The notes: generated by a model from the sequence alone, not told the origin. Counted from the stretch's first letter, positions 1 to 11,590 are shown. The stretch is DNA of 64,000 bases from Siphonodentalium dalli (GCA_032622095.1 CP136062.1:39498918-39562917); one strand, 5' to 3'. Translations and numbers: made by a program.

Positions 1-182
1 CTGTATTAGTCACGCATATAGGTTTATTGTGACAAAGTTACCCAGCTAGATTCCTAAAATTGTGGAAAAGTTATACCCATGAAATTTTAACTCACGCCCC
101 TGCCCCCTGCACTACGCCTTCCCTATATACACGCCTGCTTTAATTTACGTTAATAGAATACTGTATATATTAGGCGCGTATA

Positions 183-420
183 TATGGACGGTACATAGGG
201 CCGGTGCAAGGTGGGGATAGTGGAGCGCGTTACAAGTCCCTGTGCTCCAGTAATACTGATATGTTCTCACTTGTCCGGCACTGCCTCTATACGTCACTTT
301 TATATACGCGACTGCTTCGCGATGATGGTACTAACGTGAAGCATGTGCATATATAGAAGCGACATAGGAGCAATGCAAAAGGGGTGGGCAGGGGAGCAAA
401 TTACAGGCCCCTGTGGGCAA
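183..420 (+). repeat. Dispersed repeat, two partial copies (183-243 and 325-420); third copy at 3030-3125
   Basis: Three stretches share a core in which GCAAAAGGGG is followed by a GGAGCGCGTTACAGG-like block and CCCTGTGG. The copies at 325-420 and 3030-3125 also share the upstream AACGTGAAGCA block and a TATATAG segment, so the unit is at least 95 bp. No ORF or terminal inverted repeat is visible. It is an unclassified interspersed repeat. The rest of 1-630 shows nothing else I can support. Confidence 0.6.
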
Positions 421-630
421 AATTGAGCAGTAAATTTCCTTTAATCACTTTTAAATCCCTTTCATATTGTATATTTTATTAACTTGGGTAAGTTTAATAT
501 CATACCTTTGACACACCTGGGTCCTGGGAACTTTATATATCACACTTTTGCAACAAATAATGGTGTGCAAAGTTGTGGTTGGAATGTCATGTTGCCGATA
601 AATGGGGCACGAAATATCAGTACTGCTCGT

Positions 631-1510
631 TACACCCTAAATATAGTTGGATGAACCTTGTATACAACTAGTTGGGTGCGAATTTGTTGTGTACTTATTA
701 TCCAACAGTTTAGTACGATGTACACAACTGATTGCGTGAACTGTCCTCTGTGGTATTACTTTCATACCACGTTGGATAAAACTGCCACGTGACCGGGTCA
801 TCCAATAGCAGCGCGTTTCCGGTGCGGGCGAGCATGCGATTGTTGGCTCCAAATATTTCAAAACAAGATGGATGACTGCTTGAAAAAACTCCCGAGCGAC
901 TGGAAAATGGGACAAGACGTCGTGGATAGCTTTGCCGGTATAGTATACCTTTGTTATAATTATTCTTTGTACGATATACTGATTATGTAGGCTTTATTTA
1001 TTGAGTGTATATTTATTTATATTTGCCAAATTTTGAAGTTTACAAATTTACACAACTGCTGACGGCACTAATTTGACTAAAGTAGTACATTCATACACTC
1101 AACACATAAAGTCTTCATAATCAGTGTATCGTACAAAGAATATTTATAACAAAGGCATACTATACCGACAAAGCTATCCACGACATCTTGCCCTATTTTA
1201 CTTTCCAATCAACGTTGGGTAAATCAACAATCAACAAATGTCATCCAACTCTACCCAACACCCAACGGTTCAATAAACGTAGATAGGTGCTGGGGGCAAT
1301 TAACGTTGATTGAGCGTTGTGTGAAATGTCATCCAACACGTTGTGTAATTAACAAACAACCGTTGGTAGTAAATATATATGCAACGTTGTGTAAAAGTGT
1401 ATCCAACAAAATTGTCATGCAACTTTTCACACAACGTAGATAGGTGCTGTGGGCATACAACGGTTGATTGACTGTTGAATAACTTTTTATCCAACTAGAT
1501 TTTGGGTGTA
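631..1510. mobile_element. Foldback / MITE-like element with ~24-bp terminal inverted repeats
   Basis: The left end TACACCCTAAATATAGTTGG (631 on) and the right end (1486-1510) are inverted copies with few mismatches. TA lies at both outer edges and would fit a TA target duplication. Subterminal regions hold many short ATCCAAC/GTTGGAT words. The centre is a second, long inverted repeat: about 898-1011 pairs with 1089-1210 around a ~75-bp spacer. No transposase is encoded, so it is a non-autonomous DNA element. The 92-codon minus-strand ORF inside is not recognisable. Confidence 0.7.
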
Positions 1511-1530
1511 GTGATACAGTTTTTTTTTCT

Positions 1531-1651
1531 CTGAGATTCTATCCAATACATTTCTTTCAAAAGTTCATTTCCCACAACCAGCGTGTCCTAAGATTGCAAC
1601 ATTGTGTCCTTCGCGAATAAGTGTGAATAATTTAATTCTTCTCTTTCCATT
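1531..1651 (-). pseudogene. P-loop NTPase fragment (Walker A region), frameshifted
   Basis: Read on the minus strand, the segment encodes an IREGHNVAILGHAGCGK stretch. GHAGCGK fits the Walker A pattern GxxxxGK of P-loop ATPases. A stop follows the invariant lysine directly. Shifting the frame by one base continues as ELLKEMYWIES, the helix expected after a Walker A loop, so one indel has broken the reading frame. Upstream the ORF runs into low-complexity AT-rich DNA (GAATAAATAG-like repeats) that is unlikely to be coding. Only this motif supports the call; the family (AAA, helicase or other) cannot be told. A chance match over ~40 residues is possible. Confidence 0.4.
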
Positions 1652-2372
1652 GTCGAATAAATAGCAATTAAATAAATAGCGCAATTGAATAAATAAATAG
1701 ATAGATAAATTGAATGATTGCAAGGGAATAAATATCTTTAAATAAATGGCAATTGAACAAATATATTTTACAGAATTCTTCATTTCACGGGCGCGCCATG
1801 TCGTTTTGTTGACAAATGATCGCGAGCCATACATAAGCCAACAAGCGCTCAGTATTACAATCGAGTAAAGGTCGTAATGAATATTAAATGATTTGTATGA
1901 GTAAATAAAATATTAGCCGGCCAGACATCACTGAACGCTAGATGTTTAGTTGATCGTTTGACCGATTTTTAATTATAATAAGTTGTATGGGGGTGAATTT
2001 AAGAGAACATATCGCCCATTGGTGCTTGAGTAGGATCAACCCGGGGTTTTAAGCTCTCCGGAGACAATATTCAGTGGTACAAAATTTATCAAATGTTATG
2101 AATATAAATGGTAACGATGGTTGTGGTATCGATTGGAAGAGGAATCATTCGCCGACACACCCGTGGCTATATCGATATCATTAATCTGATAAATGATAGC
2201 TGGCAGCATGGTATCTATTATTGGGTCAAATTAAACAAGAATTAAATAATTGTGATGGCAGGTATAGGTCAAAATATACATTAAATGACATAGAGTGCCA
2301 TGGTTTTGTGGGAAGTTAGCATTTTTGCTGGCAGTCTCTCATATTGGAGCATAGGTATATACCAGGTATACC
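1652..2372. other. No gene seen; AT-rich spacer
   Basis: From 1652 to ~1760 there is low-complexity sequence rich in GAATAAATAG words. The remainder is unique-looking and contains only short ORFs without recognisable domains. Confidence 0.5.
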
Positions 2373-2555
2373 ATGCCTAAACAGAATAGATACGACGCTT
2401 GTTTTGACGAGGGACTTATTGATTCAGTACGGACATATGACCACCTCTTCAATCCTAAAATTATTGGATACCACGATGCACATATGTCCCAAAATTCATG
2501 GAAAACTATTCTAAACAAAATGAAGAACTCAGGACATGGAGAATATGAAGGCAAT
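2373..2555 (+). CDS. Possible MADF (Myb/SANT-like) domain exon, partial
   Basis: The 61-residue frame contains FDEGLIDSVRTYDHLF, then GYHDAHMSQNSWKTILNKMK. This follows the MADF pattern: an acidic residue before L-I-x-x-V, a hydrophobic residue about ten residues on, a Y-x-D/H segment, then W-x-x-I near residue 43. MADF domains bind DNA in transcription factors and in the Myb-like accessory protein of PIF/Harbinger transposons. Residues expected after the tryptophan helix (the wrk-nLRd segment) are missing because the frame stops at 2556, so it is either an exon with a donor near 2535-2550 or a truncated relic. No adjoining exon was found and no transposase is near. The start at 2373 is only the first ATG of the frame. 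Confidence 0.45.
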
Positions 2556-3243
2556 TAAGCTTTCAGTTCATGCATGCTGGCAGGGTGACCCAGTGTGTAT
2601 AGTATTTGTTGTTGTTTTTTGGGGAGGGTAGTTCATCAGTTGTTTTAACTGACGCTAAATTCAAGTCAACATCAATATATATTCAATATTCACTATACCA
2701 TATTTCAGCATTTGGTATGTCGGTATTTCTGTTAAATATATCAATATCATGGGATATATTACCAAATTATATTGCTAAACGTCCTCGTCGCCGGGGGAAT
2801 CCATGACGAAAGGACAATATGTAAACACAAATAATTCGTCACGCATCCACTAACAGACGCGTACGCGCAGAGGTAAACGAAGGTATGTGAAAGCTTAGCG
2901 CGAACGTCCGCCTAACGCATCCGTAAAATGCATGCGTTAAACGCATGTATGTGAAAGCAGCTTAAATGGGCTAAATTTGTCCCGATTCCCGAGCGAGGAA
3001 ATATCTACAGTTTCCCTTGTCCTTATTTTTGTATCATTAACGTGAAGCAGGCGCGTATATAGCGGCGACGTCTATGGGCAGTGCAAAAGGGGACGAACAG
3101 CGGAGCGCGTTACAGGTCCCTGTGGTTTTAATGTAATTGGTTGCACCCTAGATTCAGGATGCCCACCATGTCCGATATGACGTCACAAAAACACCATATA
3201 TGCGTTTATAAAGGCTACCATAACATAATAAGATCTGATAAAC
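2556..3243. other. No gene seen
   Basis: Contains the third copy of the dispersed repeat noted at 183-420 (here 3030-3125) and a CpG-rich stretch around 2860-2945. The 66-codon frame at 2606-2806 has no recognisable domain. Confidence 0.5.
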
Positions 3244-4091
3244 GAGCCACCATTACGAGGCGGTTTGGGTTGTCAGATATCCAAAATGAGCCACCATTAC
3301 TGGGCGGTTTGGGTTGTCAGATATCCATACGGTCGGATCAATGAGCCACCATTACTGGGCGGTTTGGGTTGTCAGACATCCATACGGTCTGATCAATGAG
3401 CCACCATTACTGGGCGGTTTTGGTTGTCAGATATCCACACGGTCTGATCAATGAGCCACCATTACTGGGCGGTTTGGGTTGTCAGATATCCATAAGGTCG
3501 AATCAATGAACCACCATTACTGGGCGGTTTGGGTTGTCAGATAGCCATAAGGTCGGATCAATGAGCCACCATTAATTGGCGGTTTGGGTTGTCAGATATC
3601 CATAAGGTCGGATCAATGAGCCACCATTACTGGGCGGTTTGGGTTGTCAGATATCCATTAGATCGGATCAATGAGCCACCATTACTGGGCGGTTTGGGTT
3701 GTCAGATATCCATTATATCTGATCAATGAGCCACCATTTCTAGGCGGTTTGGGTTGTCAGAGAACCACAATGAGCCACCATTACTGGGCGGTTTGCGTTG
3801 ACAGAGATCCACAATGAGCCATCATTAATGCGCGATTTGGGTTGTCATATATCCATTAGATCTAATCAATGAGCCACCATTACTAGGCGGTTTGGGTTGT
3901 CCGAGATCCACAATGAGCCACCATTTATGTGCGGTTTGGGTTGTCAGATATCCATTAGATCTGATAAAGTAGCTACCATTACTATGCGGTTTGGGTTGTC
4001 AGATATCCATTACATCCGATAAATGAGCCACCATTACTATGCGGTTTGGGTTGTCAGATATCCATTACATCCGATAAATGAGCCACCATTA
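3244..4091 (+). repeat. Satellite array, ~17 units of ~55 bp
   Basis: The unit starts GAGCCACCATTACTGGGCGG, continues TTTGGGTTGTCAGATATCCA and ends in a variable GGTCGGATCAAT part; spacing of the GAGCCACC word is about 55-56 bp, with a few ~44-bp units between 3755 and 3915 that use CAGAGATCCACAAT instead. Units differ by a few substitutions. The array is cut by the element that starts at 4092 and resumes in the same orientation after it. Confidence 0.95.
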
Positions 4092-6898
4092 TACTCACAG
4101 TGTATAAACCGTACAAACATTAAATCGGAAGTTGTTTTCGAAAAGACCAAAAAATGCTATTTTTAGAACGTAAATGTGACAGAAATATCACAACAACACC
4201 ACAAAATCCAGGTTTGAGACGGATAAACGGCTGCAACACATCTATAAACGTAATTATATATTGTACATACACATTTTCCAATCGTAAGCGGGCTCCATTG
4301 GAGCGGAATACTCTGTTTAATAGATAAAAACGGCCTTTGATCACATCAGAAAATAATTTTCTCGCAAAAATTCCCTCTTCAAATGTCATTTTAACACATA
4401 TCCAGCATATGTCGGAAATCCCACTATATTGCAACGGAAAGACCGTTATGTGTGTAACATATATGGACATGCCCTTGGCTCGAGTGGATTCAAAATTTGA
4501 ACGTAGAGAGTATTTATTTGGACACACCGCTCTCAGTATATGTACGCCTAGTTGTTTAAGTTGATGATCACTAGTTGCCAAAAATGTGTACGCCAAGTTG
4601 TGATGATGGGATTTAGGTTGCCATATATATTAGAGATACTCGGCCTACCGATGGTCATTATTAACCTTCAATCACAAGAGGAAGGCACTGTTCCGCTCCA
4701 CATCCGTGTTCAGATTCTGGGATAGGGACCCACCCCATCCAAACTGCTTCAAATGACTATTTTACTCAGTTTTCCTGATCTATCTTTTCCTATCAATGTT
4801 CCTTATCGTGATTATAGAAGCATTCCTACTTTTATATACCAACAGCACTGTAAAGTTTCAAAAACAATTCTCCAATAAATGTGGGCTGTAGGGTATGCTG
4901 ATGGATTGACATCTTAAATCCAAGATGGCTGCAGGTGCCCATGTTTGTTTTTAAAATTGGGTAACAATGGAGGCTCCCATTTAGATGTCACGTCGAAGAT
5001 CCATATGGAGTTCGGTGACGATTTGATGAGAAATGTGACCTGTAAAGTGTGCTAAAGGATTTGGTCATACAAAGAGTAAAATCGAAGATGTCCAAAATGG
5101 CAGCCATTTATTTTACAAAATTTGGAAAAAATCGAAGATCCATACACAGGTTGGTGATGATCGGATGAGGGATAAGCTCTGCATGGTGTGTTAAAGGATT
5201 TAGTGATGCAAAGAGTAAAATGCAAGATGGCTGCCAGTGGACATAATTTTCATAAAAAATCATTCAAATTTAACAGCTCCCATATATAGGTGATCCTCGA
5301 CCCATATACCGAATGTCGTTGAAATCGGTCAAAGTTTGTTATAACACATTTGTTTTATTTTATTACAGATTTTGAATAGTCTATTTTATTTGAAGAGTTA
5401 AGGGTAGTTATTCCGAAATGTCTATTTCCTTGGCATCGGCGGTAAAAGATATTTGATCCGAGTCGAGGAACCGACCCATCACAGCTCAGAGTGATCAGAT
5501 CTCGATGTTTAAATTCTATTATTTTAATTTTAAGTGGCCCAGTAAATAGTCGACGAGAATACTTCTCTGAACAAATTGCGGATGAAGATTGATAACTCTA
5601 AAATCAAGTGACTTTTTGGGGTCAGATATTTGACAATAACATGTTTTGGGCAATTGTATACCATAGTTGACTGATTAACAATATGTTTGGGCAATTACTC
5701 GATTCGTATAACTGAAGCGGCTTTTAAAAAAAAATGCTGTTACTGGTATCTGATGATATGGGGACCATCGAATCGGATTGAGTACCTTTACGTGAAGAGT
5801 TTACATTTATTTGAAGAATCTATTATTGTGTTATGTTTTCATTTACACCAGGTTGATTAAATGATTTTTAATAGAACTATTTAAATATGAGCCTTTCCAT
5901 GCCAATGTGCAAGTATAGATCCTTGGTGAAAACATTTAGCAAGCTGACATTTTTGTTACCCTTTGGTGTCATTCCTCATTATTAACTTCTGGTGAACTCA
6001 ACCCCCCCCTACCAAGAGTTAAGTGCATACAAATTACATAATAGAATCATTCTTAAAACCTTTTGTCCCATTATTTTGAAGAAAAATGACTCTAGGAAAA
6101 AAATTACAGGACCAGGAAAAATGTGTAAGCATGGCTGCAGAACCAACCACCACCCCGCCTAGTGTTCGGAAAACAATTGCAGACCCCACCCCTGACGTAT
6201 ACACAATTCCACCACAAAATACAACATATTTCCTCAACCCCCAAATACAGTTTTGTTACATGCGGAGTCGAATAAAAGTAGCTAAGTGTTAATCGGAATA
6301 TCTTGTTTGATTCAGACAGAGTCTATAAGTTCAATGACGTGACATTTCGAAGACATAGTTGTGTTTAAGTGGGTCGAAAGGAACATATCATTACTGTACG
6401 ATTCCTGTACAACATCGCAACTGGTATTGTCGTCGTACACAACTAGGCGTACATAGACTGACGAGTGGGGTGTCCAAATAAATACTCTCTAATTTCAAAT
6501 TGTGAATACACTCGAGCCAAGGGCATGTCCATATATGTTACACACATAACGGCCTTTCCGTAGCAATATAGTGGGATTTCCGACAGATGCTGGATATGTG
6601 TTAAAATGACATTTGAAGAGGGAATTTTTGCGAGAAAATTATTTTCTGAAGTGATCAAAGGCCGTTCTTATCTATTAAACAGAGTCTTTCGCTCAAATGG
6701 AGCCCGCTTACGATCGGCAAATGTGTATGTACAATATATAATTAGGTTTATAGATGTGTTGCAACCGTGTGTCCGTCTGAAACCTGCATTTTGTGGTGTT
6801 GTTGTGATATTTCTGTCACATTTACGTTCTAAAAATAGCATTTTCGTCTTTTCGAAAACAACTTCCGTTTTAATGTTTGTACGGTTTATACACTGTGA
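4092..6898. mobile_element. 2.8-kb DNA element with ~460-bp terminal inverted repeats, inserted in the satellite
   Basis: The left arm (4092-4555) and the right arm (about 6439-6898) are inverted copies, about 95% identical over the ~260 bp compared by eye (13 substitutions and a small indel). The outer ends read TCACAGTGTATAAACC from each side. The satellite breaks at CCATTA and resumes as TACTAG, with TA present on both sides, so the insertion duplicated a TA. The interior (4556-6438) has no transposase; it holds ~150-bp repeats at 4915-5240. The matching ORFs in the two arms (minus 4120-4596, plus 6606-6932) are read from the same repeat. I counted about eight replacement and five silent changes between them and the frame shifts near the end, so coding constraint is not evident. 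It is a non-autonomous element, possibly of a TA-target superfamily. Confidence 0.8.
4915..5240 (+). repeat. ~150-bp tandem repeat inside the 4092-6898 element, about two and a half units
   Basis: A block with AAGATGGCTGC, then GAAGATCCATA, GGTGA(C/T)GAT, and TGTG(C/T)TAAAGGATTT..CAAAGAGTAAAAT recurs twice and starts a third time at ~5220. No ORF spans it. Confidence 0.75.
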
Positions 6899-6985
6899 TA
6901 CTAGACGGTTTAGGTTGTCAGATATCCATTAGATCGGATCTAAGAGCCACCATCACTAGGCGGTTTGGTTTGTCAGATATCCACA
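6899..6985 (+). repeat. Resumption of the 55-bp satellite (about 1.5 units)
   Basis: ACGGTTTAGGTTGTCAGATA followed by GAGCCACCATCACTAGGCGG is the 3244-4091 unit in the same orientation. Its continuation from the broken unit at 4091 defines the insertion site of the intervening element. Confidence 0.9.
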
Positions 6986-7739
6986 TTAAAACAGGAAGTG
7001 TTATCACATTTTCTCAAACTATTAAAGATTCCAGCTAATAAATAATTAGATTGAACCCATGATCACATGCATTAATATGATATTTTGATTACTCTCAAAA
7101 TGGAAAGTTTCAAAACGTTTAGAATTATTATTATCATAGGCCAGGCAAAACTGGACAAAGGTGTCGCATCGAGAGGAAATTTATGGGACCTACACTTTTG
7201 TTTAGCGTAAATACTAACTTTCGGAATCCGTATGTTGGATTTGTCAGGTAGGCGGACTTTTTTCTCATCGCGTGGTTTTCTTGAGGCATCCATTTAAAAA
7301 ATCGTCATGCTGTGGTATGTACTTCTCGGAGCGCATACAGTGCAGAATTTAGCGTGGCGGAGACATTTGGTGTGAACGATAATTCAGTGGCTTTCAATAC
7401 GGTTGTAAGAATAAATGGTGAAATATGTCATGTTTCCTTAATCGCATCGCCGCCATCGCCGCCATGCAATGTCTCATACAACTCAATGTATTATACCCAT
7501 TGTATTATTACACGCTTGTTGCCAGACGTACAGTGTTAGTTCTGTTCCATATTTACAAATACGTATGGAACGTACGTTCCATACGCATCTCGTTGATGTA
7601 AAATGACGTGCATGACGTTCGCCTCAACCATGATACCGAACTATAAAATAAAATCATAATCACACATGACAAAACTATGTGCCTAAATAAACCTTCTAAG
7701 CATGTATTTGTAATGCACGGATTCTAGGACGCGAAGCGT
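6986..7739. other. No gene seen
   Basis: Short ORFs on both strands only (61-75 codons), without recognisable domains, introns or repeats. Confidence 0.45.
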
Positions 7740-7911
7740 GTAATAAAAACAGAACGACATGATGTGTAAATGGGTTTGTCGATACGACACTCGTGCTGTC
7801 GCGGAAGGATATAACTCGAGGCGCAAGATCCTCTAGTTCTATCCTTCCACGACAGCACTCGTGTCGTATCGACAAATCCATTTACACATCGCGTCGTTCT
7901 GTTTATTAATG
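7740..7911. repeat. Long hairpin (arms ~70 bp, loop ~20 bp)
   Basis: The stretch from AACAGAACGACATGATGTG (7748) to ~7810 is inverted at ~7832-7911, ending CACATCGCGTCGTTCTGTTT. Internal blocks TGTCGATACGACACTCGTGC and CGGAAGGATA pair with their complements. Few mismatches are seen. It resembles a foldback MITE with no coding capacity. Confidence 0.85.
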
Positions 7912-9720
7912 TTACTCCGGGACATATTGATGCGGAATTCTATTTAAAATTGCTACCAGAATGATGTCCATGATTGACGAATATATTACATTCATGTGCA
8001 TCCGTGCTCACGTAATCAGTGTCCCTTGAAATCGGTGGCAATTTGAGCGAATTATTCGCAGATGAAGAGGATTGTTTAAAACAAAGAACCGAGCAACAGT
8101 AACACATTGATTGTTATTTATGAAAGTCACCTTTGACATAATCAAAATGAAATTAATTAAACCCGACAATAGAAGGTCAGTCTTTCTCAGTGAATACTAT
8201 TCCAAGCGCTACAAAATTTGATGGTACATATGAGGTGGATAAATCGTGGATACGATTATCGAAGTCTGGGTTAGACGAGGTTGGCGCGGGTTTGCACTCC
8301 CGACTTGATTGGATGAAATTTGGACCGATTTTTAAGCTAAATGTGAGATGAGGAACATGACCATTTCTGTAAGAAATGAGAATTTGTTCACACTCACCGA
8401 AGCAACCGCATTTGAAGCAATGATACTGATTTTAAGCCAGTACCTCCATTAATATGCTATATATACAATGTGCCGTTGTTTTCGATGTGGAGCTAATAGC
8501 TTTGGGCAACAGAGTTAATTCTTCCACACCCTTAATCTTTCATTGACTATAGTGTCCAATATAACGCAAAGAAGATGATATTCAGAAAAGATAGCGCTCT
8601 TCATACCAAATAAGTTCAGTTGTCGCATCTTCCGAAAAATTGTCTGATCAGTGATAAACATAAGAATACTCATGTCCAGAATGATAATCTCTCTTGTGTT
8701 TCTGTTTCTGTTGAACAAGTTCGCCAGGAAGGACCGCTTTATTTGTAATATATGAACGCGATCACCTTCAGAAATATAAAATGTTGTTTCCAACAATCAT
8801 GGTGGAAAAGTAAACTTGTCTACGTTATCATCGTTATGTTACATTTGGACGCGTCATATTCCGACCAGGAGACCTGCTTCACGGGTCATATTCCGACCAG
8901 GAGACCTGCTGCTGTTTCAAGTGTCGTTGGTGCTTGAAACGTAAAACCCATGTCATTAATGTACCAATCGGGCTGTATTCAATATTCTTCTTATCCTACA
9001 GGCAACTCGGGCGGAAAACAAAATATGGTGAATAATCCCTCGTCCCTATATCGTCCCGATTGTAAAGAGACATATGCATGCACTCCTTGCACGCTGTTCA
9101 GTGAATACTTAACTACGGCTATCGTGTCTAATTACTGATTTCGCGCAGCACATTCGCAGTTATTATGGATGAGTTATCCATATATCAGTTTCTGGTCTGT
9201 GCATAAGTTGTTGGTATACATGGTATGTCATTTCTGAGATGCAGCGACAAATTACACCAAGACTCGTGATCCCCATTTTGTTCTTAGCCATGTGCTCAAA
9301 CACTACCACAATATATTATCAGGATATGCACCACACACGGAACACTCACGTCGCGCATAATGGGATAACTATAGATGCATCCGAATTTAACTGTAACACA
9401 TCTGGCGTTATATATGACGGGGTGGGTGGAATTATAACGCTGACATCATGAACGGCCATAATCAAAATCAGTATGGTATGTTTTCAGACATCCGATCTGC
9501 TGGCATCAGCAGGTCATTACCCACATTATTTTTTGACTTATCTAGAAAAATGTTATACGCTTCCTGGTATAAACATGTGTATGGTATGGTATGTATACAA
9601 ATAATTGCAATTCTCGTCATGTTAATGTCAATATGAGCTAACACTTACAATGGAATAACAAAAAAACTAAATGTATCAGTCTCCATGATAAAACTCCATT
9701 CCAATACTCCAATATATGTT
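7912..9720. other. No gene seen; small 26-bp direct duplication at 8853-8910
   Basis: GTCATATTCCGACCAGGAGA followed by CCTGCT occurs at 8853 and again at 8885. A 93-codon minus-strand frame (8515-8796) and several 60-70 codon frames have no recognisable domain or splice context. Confidence 0.5.
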
Positions 9721-9779
9721 GTTTTCTGAATATATACAGCCTTCTAGATAATCTAGAAGGCTGTATATATTCAGAAAAC
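9721..9779. repeat. Perfect 59-nt palindrome (29-bp arms, 1-nt centre)
   Basis: GTTTTCTGAATATATACAGC at 9721 and its continuation to 9749 are repeated exactly as the inverted complement at 9751-9779, with a single A at 9750. No mismatch was found. It would form a 29-bp hairpin in either strand. No ORF and no repeat elsewhere in the window match it. Confidence 0.95.
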
Positions 9780-11230
9780 CTACCTACCTACTCACCCGCA
9801 TCGAAAGATATGGGTAACATGACTGTTCCTCTAGCGTGGGACAACTCCATATTGGGGTACCTCGGCTTACAGGCAATTGTTAAGTCACTTCTGGAAATCA
9901 CGAGGGCACATGGAGTGACACGACACTCCATTACCATAACATACAGAGTAACACGCAATCGAAATATATAGGAACATATATATAGTTTGACAGTTTTATG
10001 TGATTTACAACATCGCTGGTATATTCGTTGTTGGAAATGCCGCTTAGAGACTTGACTTTGCTTAGCAACCTATCTACTGCTAGTACAAGCAAATGCAACC
10101 AGGTTTCATCTCCTTGTGTGCAAAATATGTGTCATGGAAAATGATCCGGTTAATGTTAGTATACAAAATTCAACGAGTCTATTGTGGGATGATGAAACTG
10201 AACGAACCTGTATGATGTGGCGGTTTTACAATTTACTGGATATGTCCTCTTGTGGATTTTGGGCAGCAATTGATATTGGTCAATGAGATCAATTAAAATT
10301 TACTTTTAGAGCGGTATACATGAGACACAATGTATCGGGGACTATTCCTCCCCTCGGACCACTATTTTGGCATAGTCTCCTCCAAGCCATGCAATATTTA
10401 TATAATAGTATGGCAGTTTCTCAACGGCCGTTGTGTTAGTTAAGCTATTTGACAAGTAATCGTTCGTTCTTACGAATTTCACAATACCGGCCACCATATT
10501 GGCAGCCATCTTGGGGCTATTATGCCAGTTTTTAAACAAAGACGGGACAAAATTACCGTATACATTAATTATCTCCACCCCTCTTACATTCTTTCCTTGT
10601 TTGCCTTCTGTGAAGAAGACAAAATGCGTTTTAGATTATCTTTGTGATGAAAATCTTAAATTTATTAAAAATTCGAGTCAGGAGGTACATTATGTAGTAT
10701 TGTTACTTTAATGTTCGACTATGTGGATCGAAACCTATATATTAGACATTACCATAGTAGTCCGTCAACTGCCATTGTGTTAATTACGAAATTGGGCACA
10801 TAATCGTGCGTCCTGTGTGCCTTATATCACAGTATGGCGCCTCGTATAGCTTTAGGTGTGAGGGTTGATTTTTCTACCTTTGATAACAACATAATGCGGC
10901 CAACAGTAATAAGTGATATATTGGAACATAGCTATTTGGCAGAAGTTTCCTATGGTATAAAATAATGACTGTCATTCCGAGATTCAATGCTTACATGCAT
11001 TACCTTACTCTGATTATCGCCCCATTCACAGGTATCAAGATTGAACGAATATCTCTTCTCAAAGGGTGTTAATATTATATGTCAAATATGGCAGCTTTAT
11101 TTAAAAACCACGCGGTGTGAAAAAAGTTCCCCCTCGAGGCGACACCTATGTCCATATTTGCCTAGACTAGCAAACATTCCAATTATCGTCTCATATTCAG
11201 AGCATCCATGTTGGCTTTGTCCAAAAGCAA
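9780..11230. other. No gene seen; diverged direct repeat 10400-10500 / 10752-10850
   Basis: Both copies share a CCGTTGTGTTAGTTA-like block, an ATAATCGT(G/T)CGT block and a CACAGTATGGC/CACAATACCGGC block about 350 bp apart. The frames in this stretch are short and unrecognised. Confidence 0.45.
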
Positions 11231-11590
11231 ATGGTAATACAGAGCGTACTCAATAACGAGCTGGTAATAAAGTCCGTACTCAACAACGAGCTGGTAATAA
11301 AGTCTGTACTCAATAACGAGCTGGTAATAAAGTCCGTACTCAATAACGAGCTGGTAATAAAGTCCGTACTCAATAACGAGCTGGTAATAAAGTCCGTACT
11401 CAATAACGAGCTGGTAATAAAGTCCGTACTCAATAACGAGCTGGTAATAAAGTCCGCACTCAATAACGAGCTGGTAATAAAGTCCGTACTCAATAACGAG
11501 CTGGTAATAAAGTCCGTACTCAATAACGAGCTGGTAATAAAGTCCGCACTCAATAACGAGCTGGTAATAAAGTCCGCACCCAATGACCAG
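11231..11590 (+). repeat. 30-bp minisatellite, 12 units
   Basis: Unit CTGGTAATAAAGTCCGTACT followed by CAATAACGAG, with no indels across 360 bp and only scattered substitutions, mostly in the first and last units. Because the unit is divisible by three and lacks stops in several frames, it creates long repetitive ORFs on both strands (122 codons plus; 143 and 158 codons minus) encoding ten-residue repeats such as ELVIKSVLNN or SSLLSTDFIT. No splice context or unique coding sequence flanks them. Confidence 0.97.

Noticed and set aside
3244-4091. CRISPR-like regularly spaced repeats
   Set aside because: The repeated units are contiguous ~55-bp satellite units with no unique spacers, in a eukaryotic sequence.
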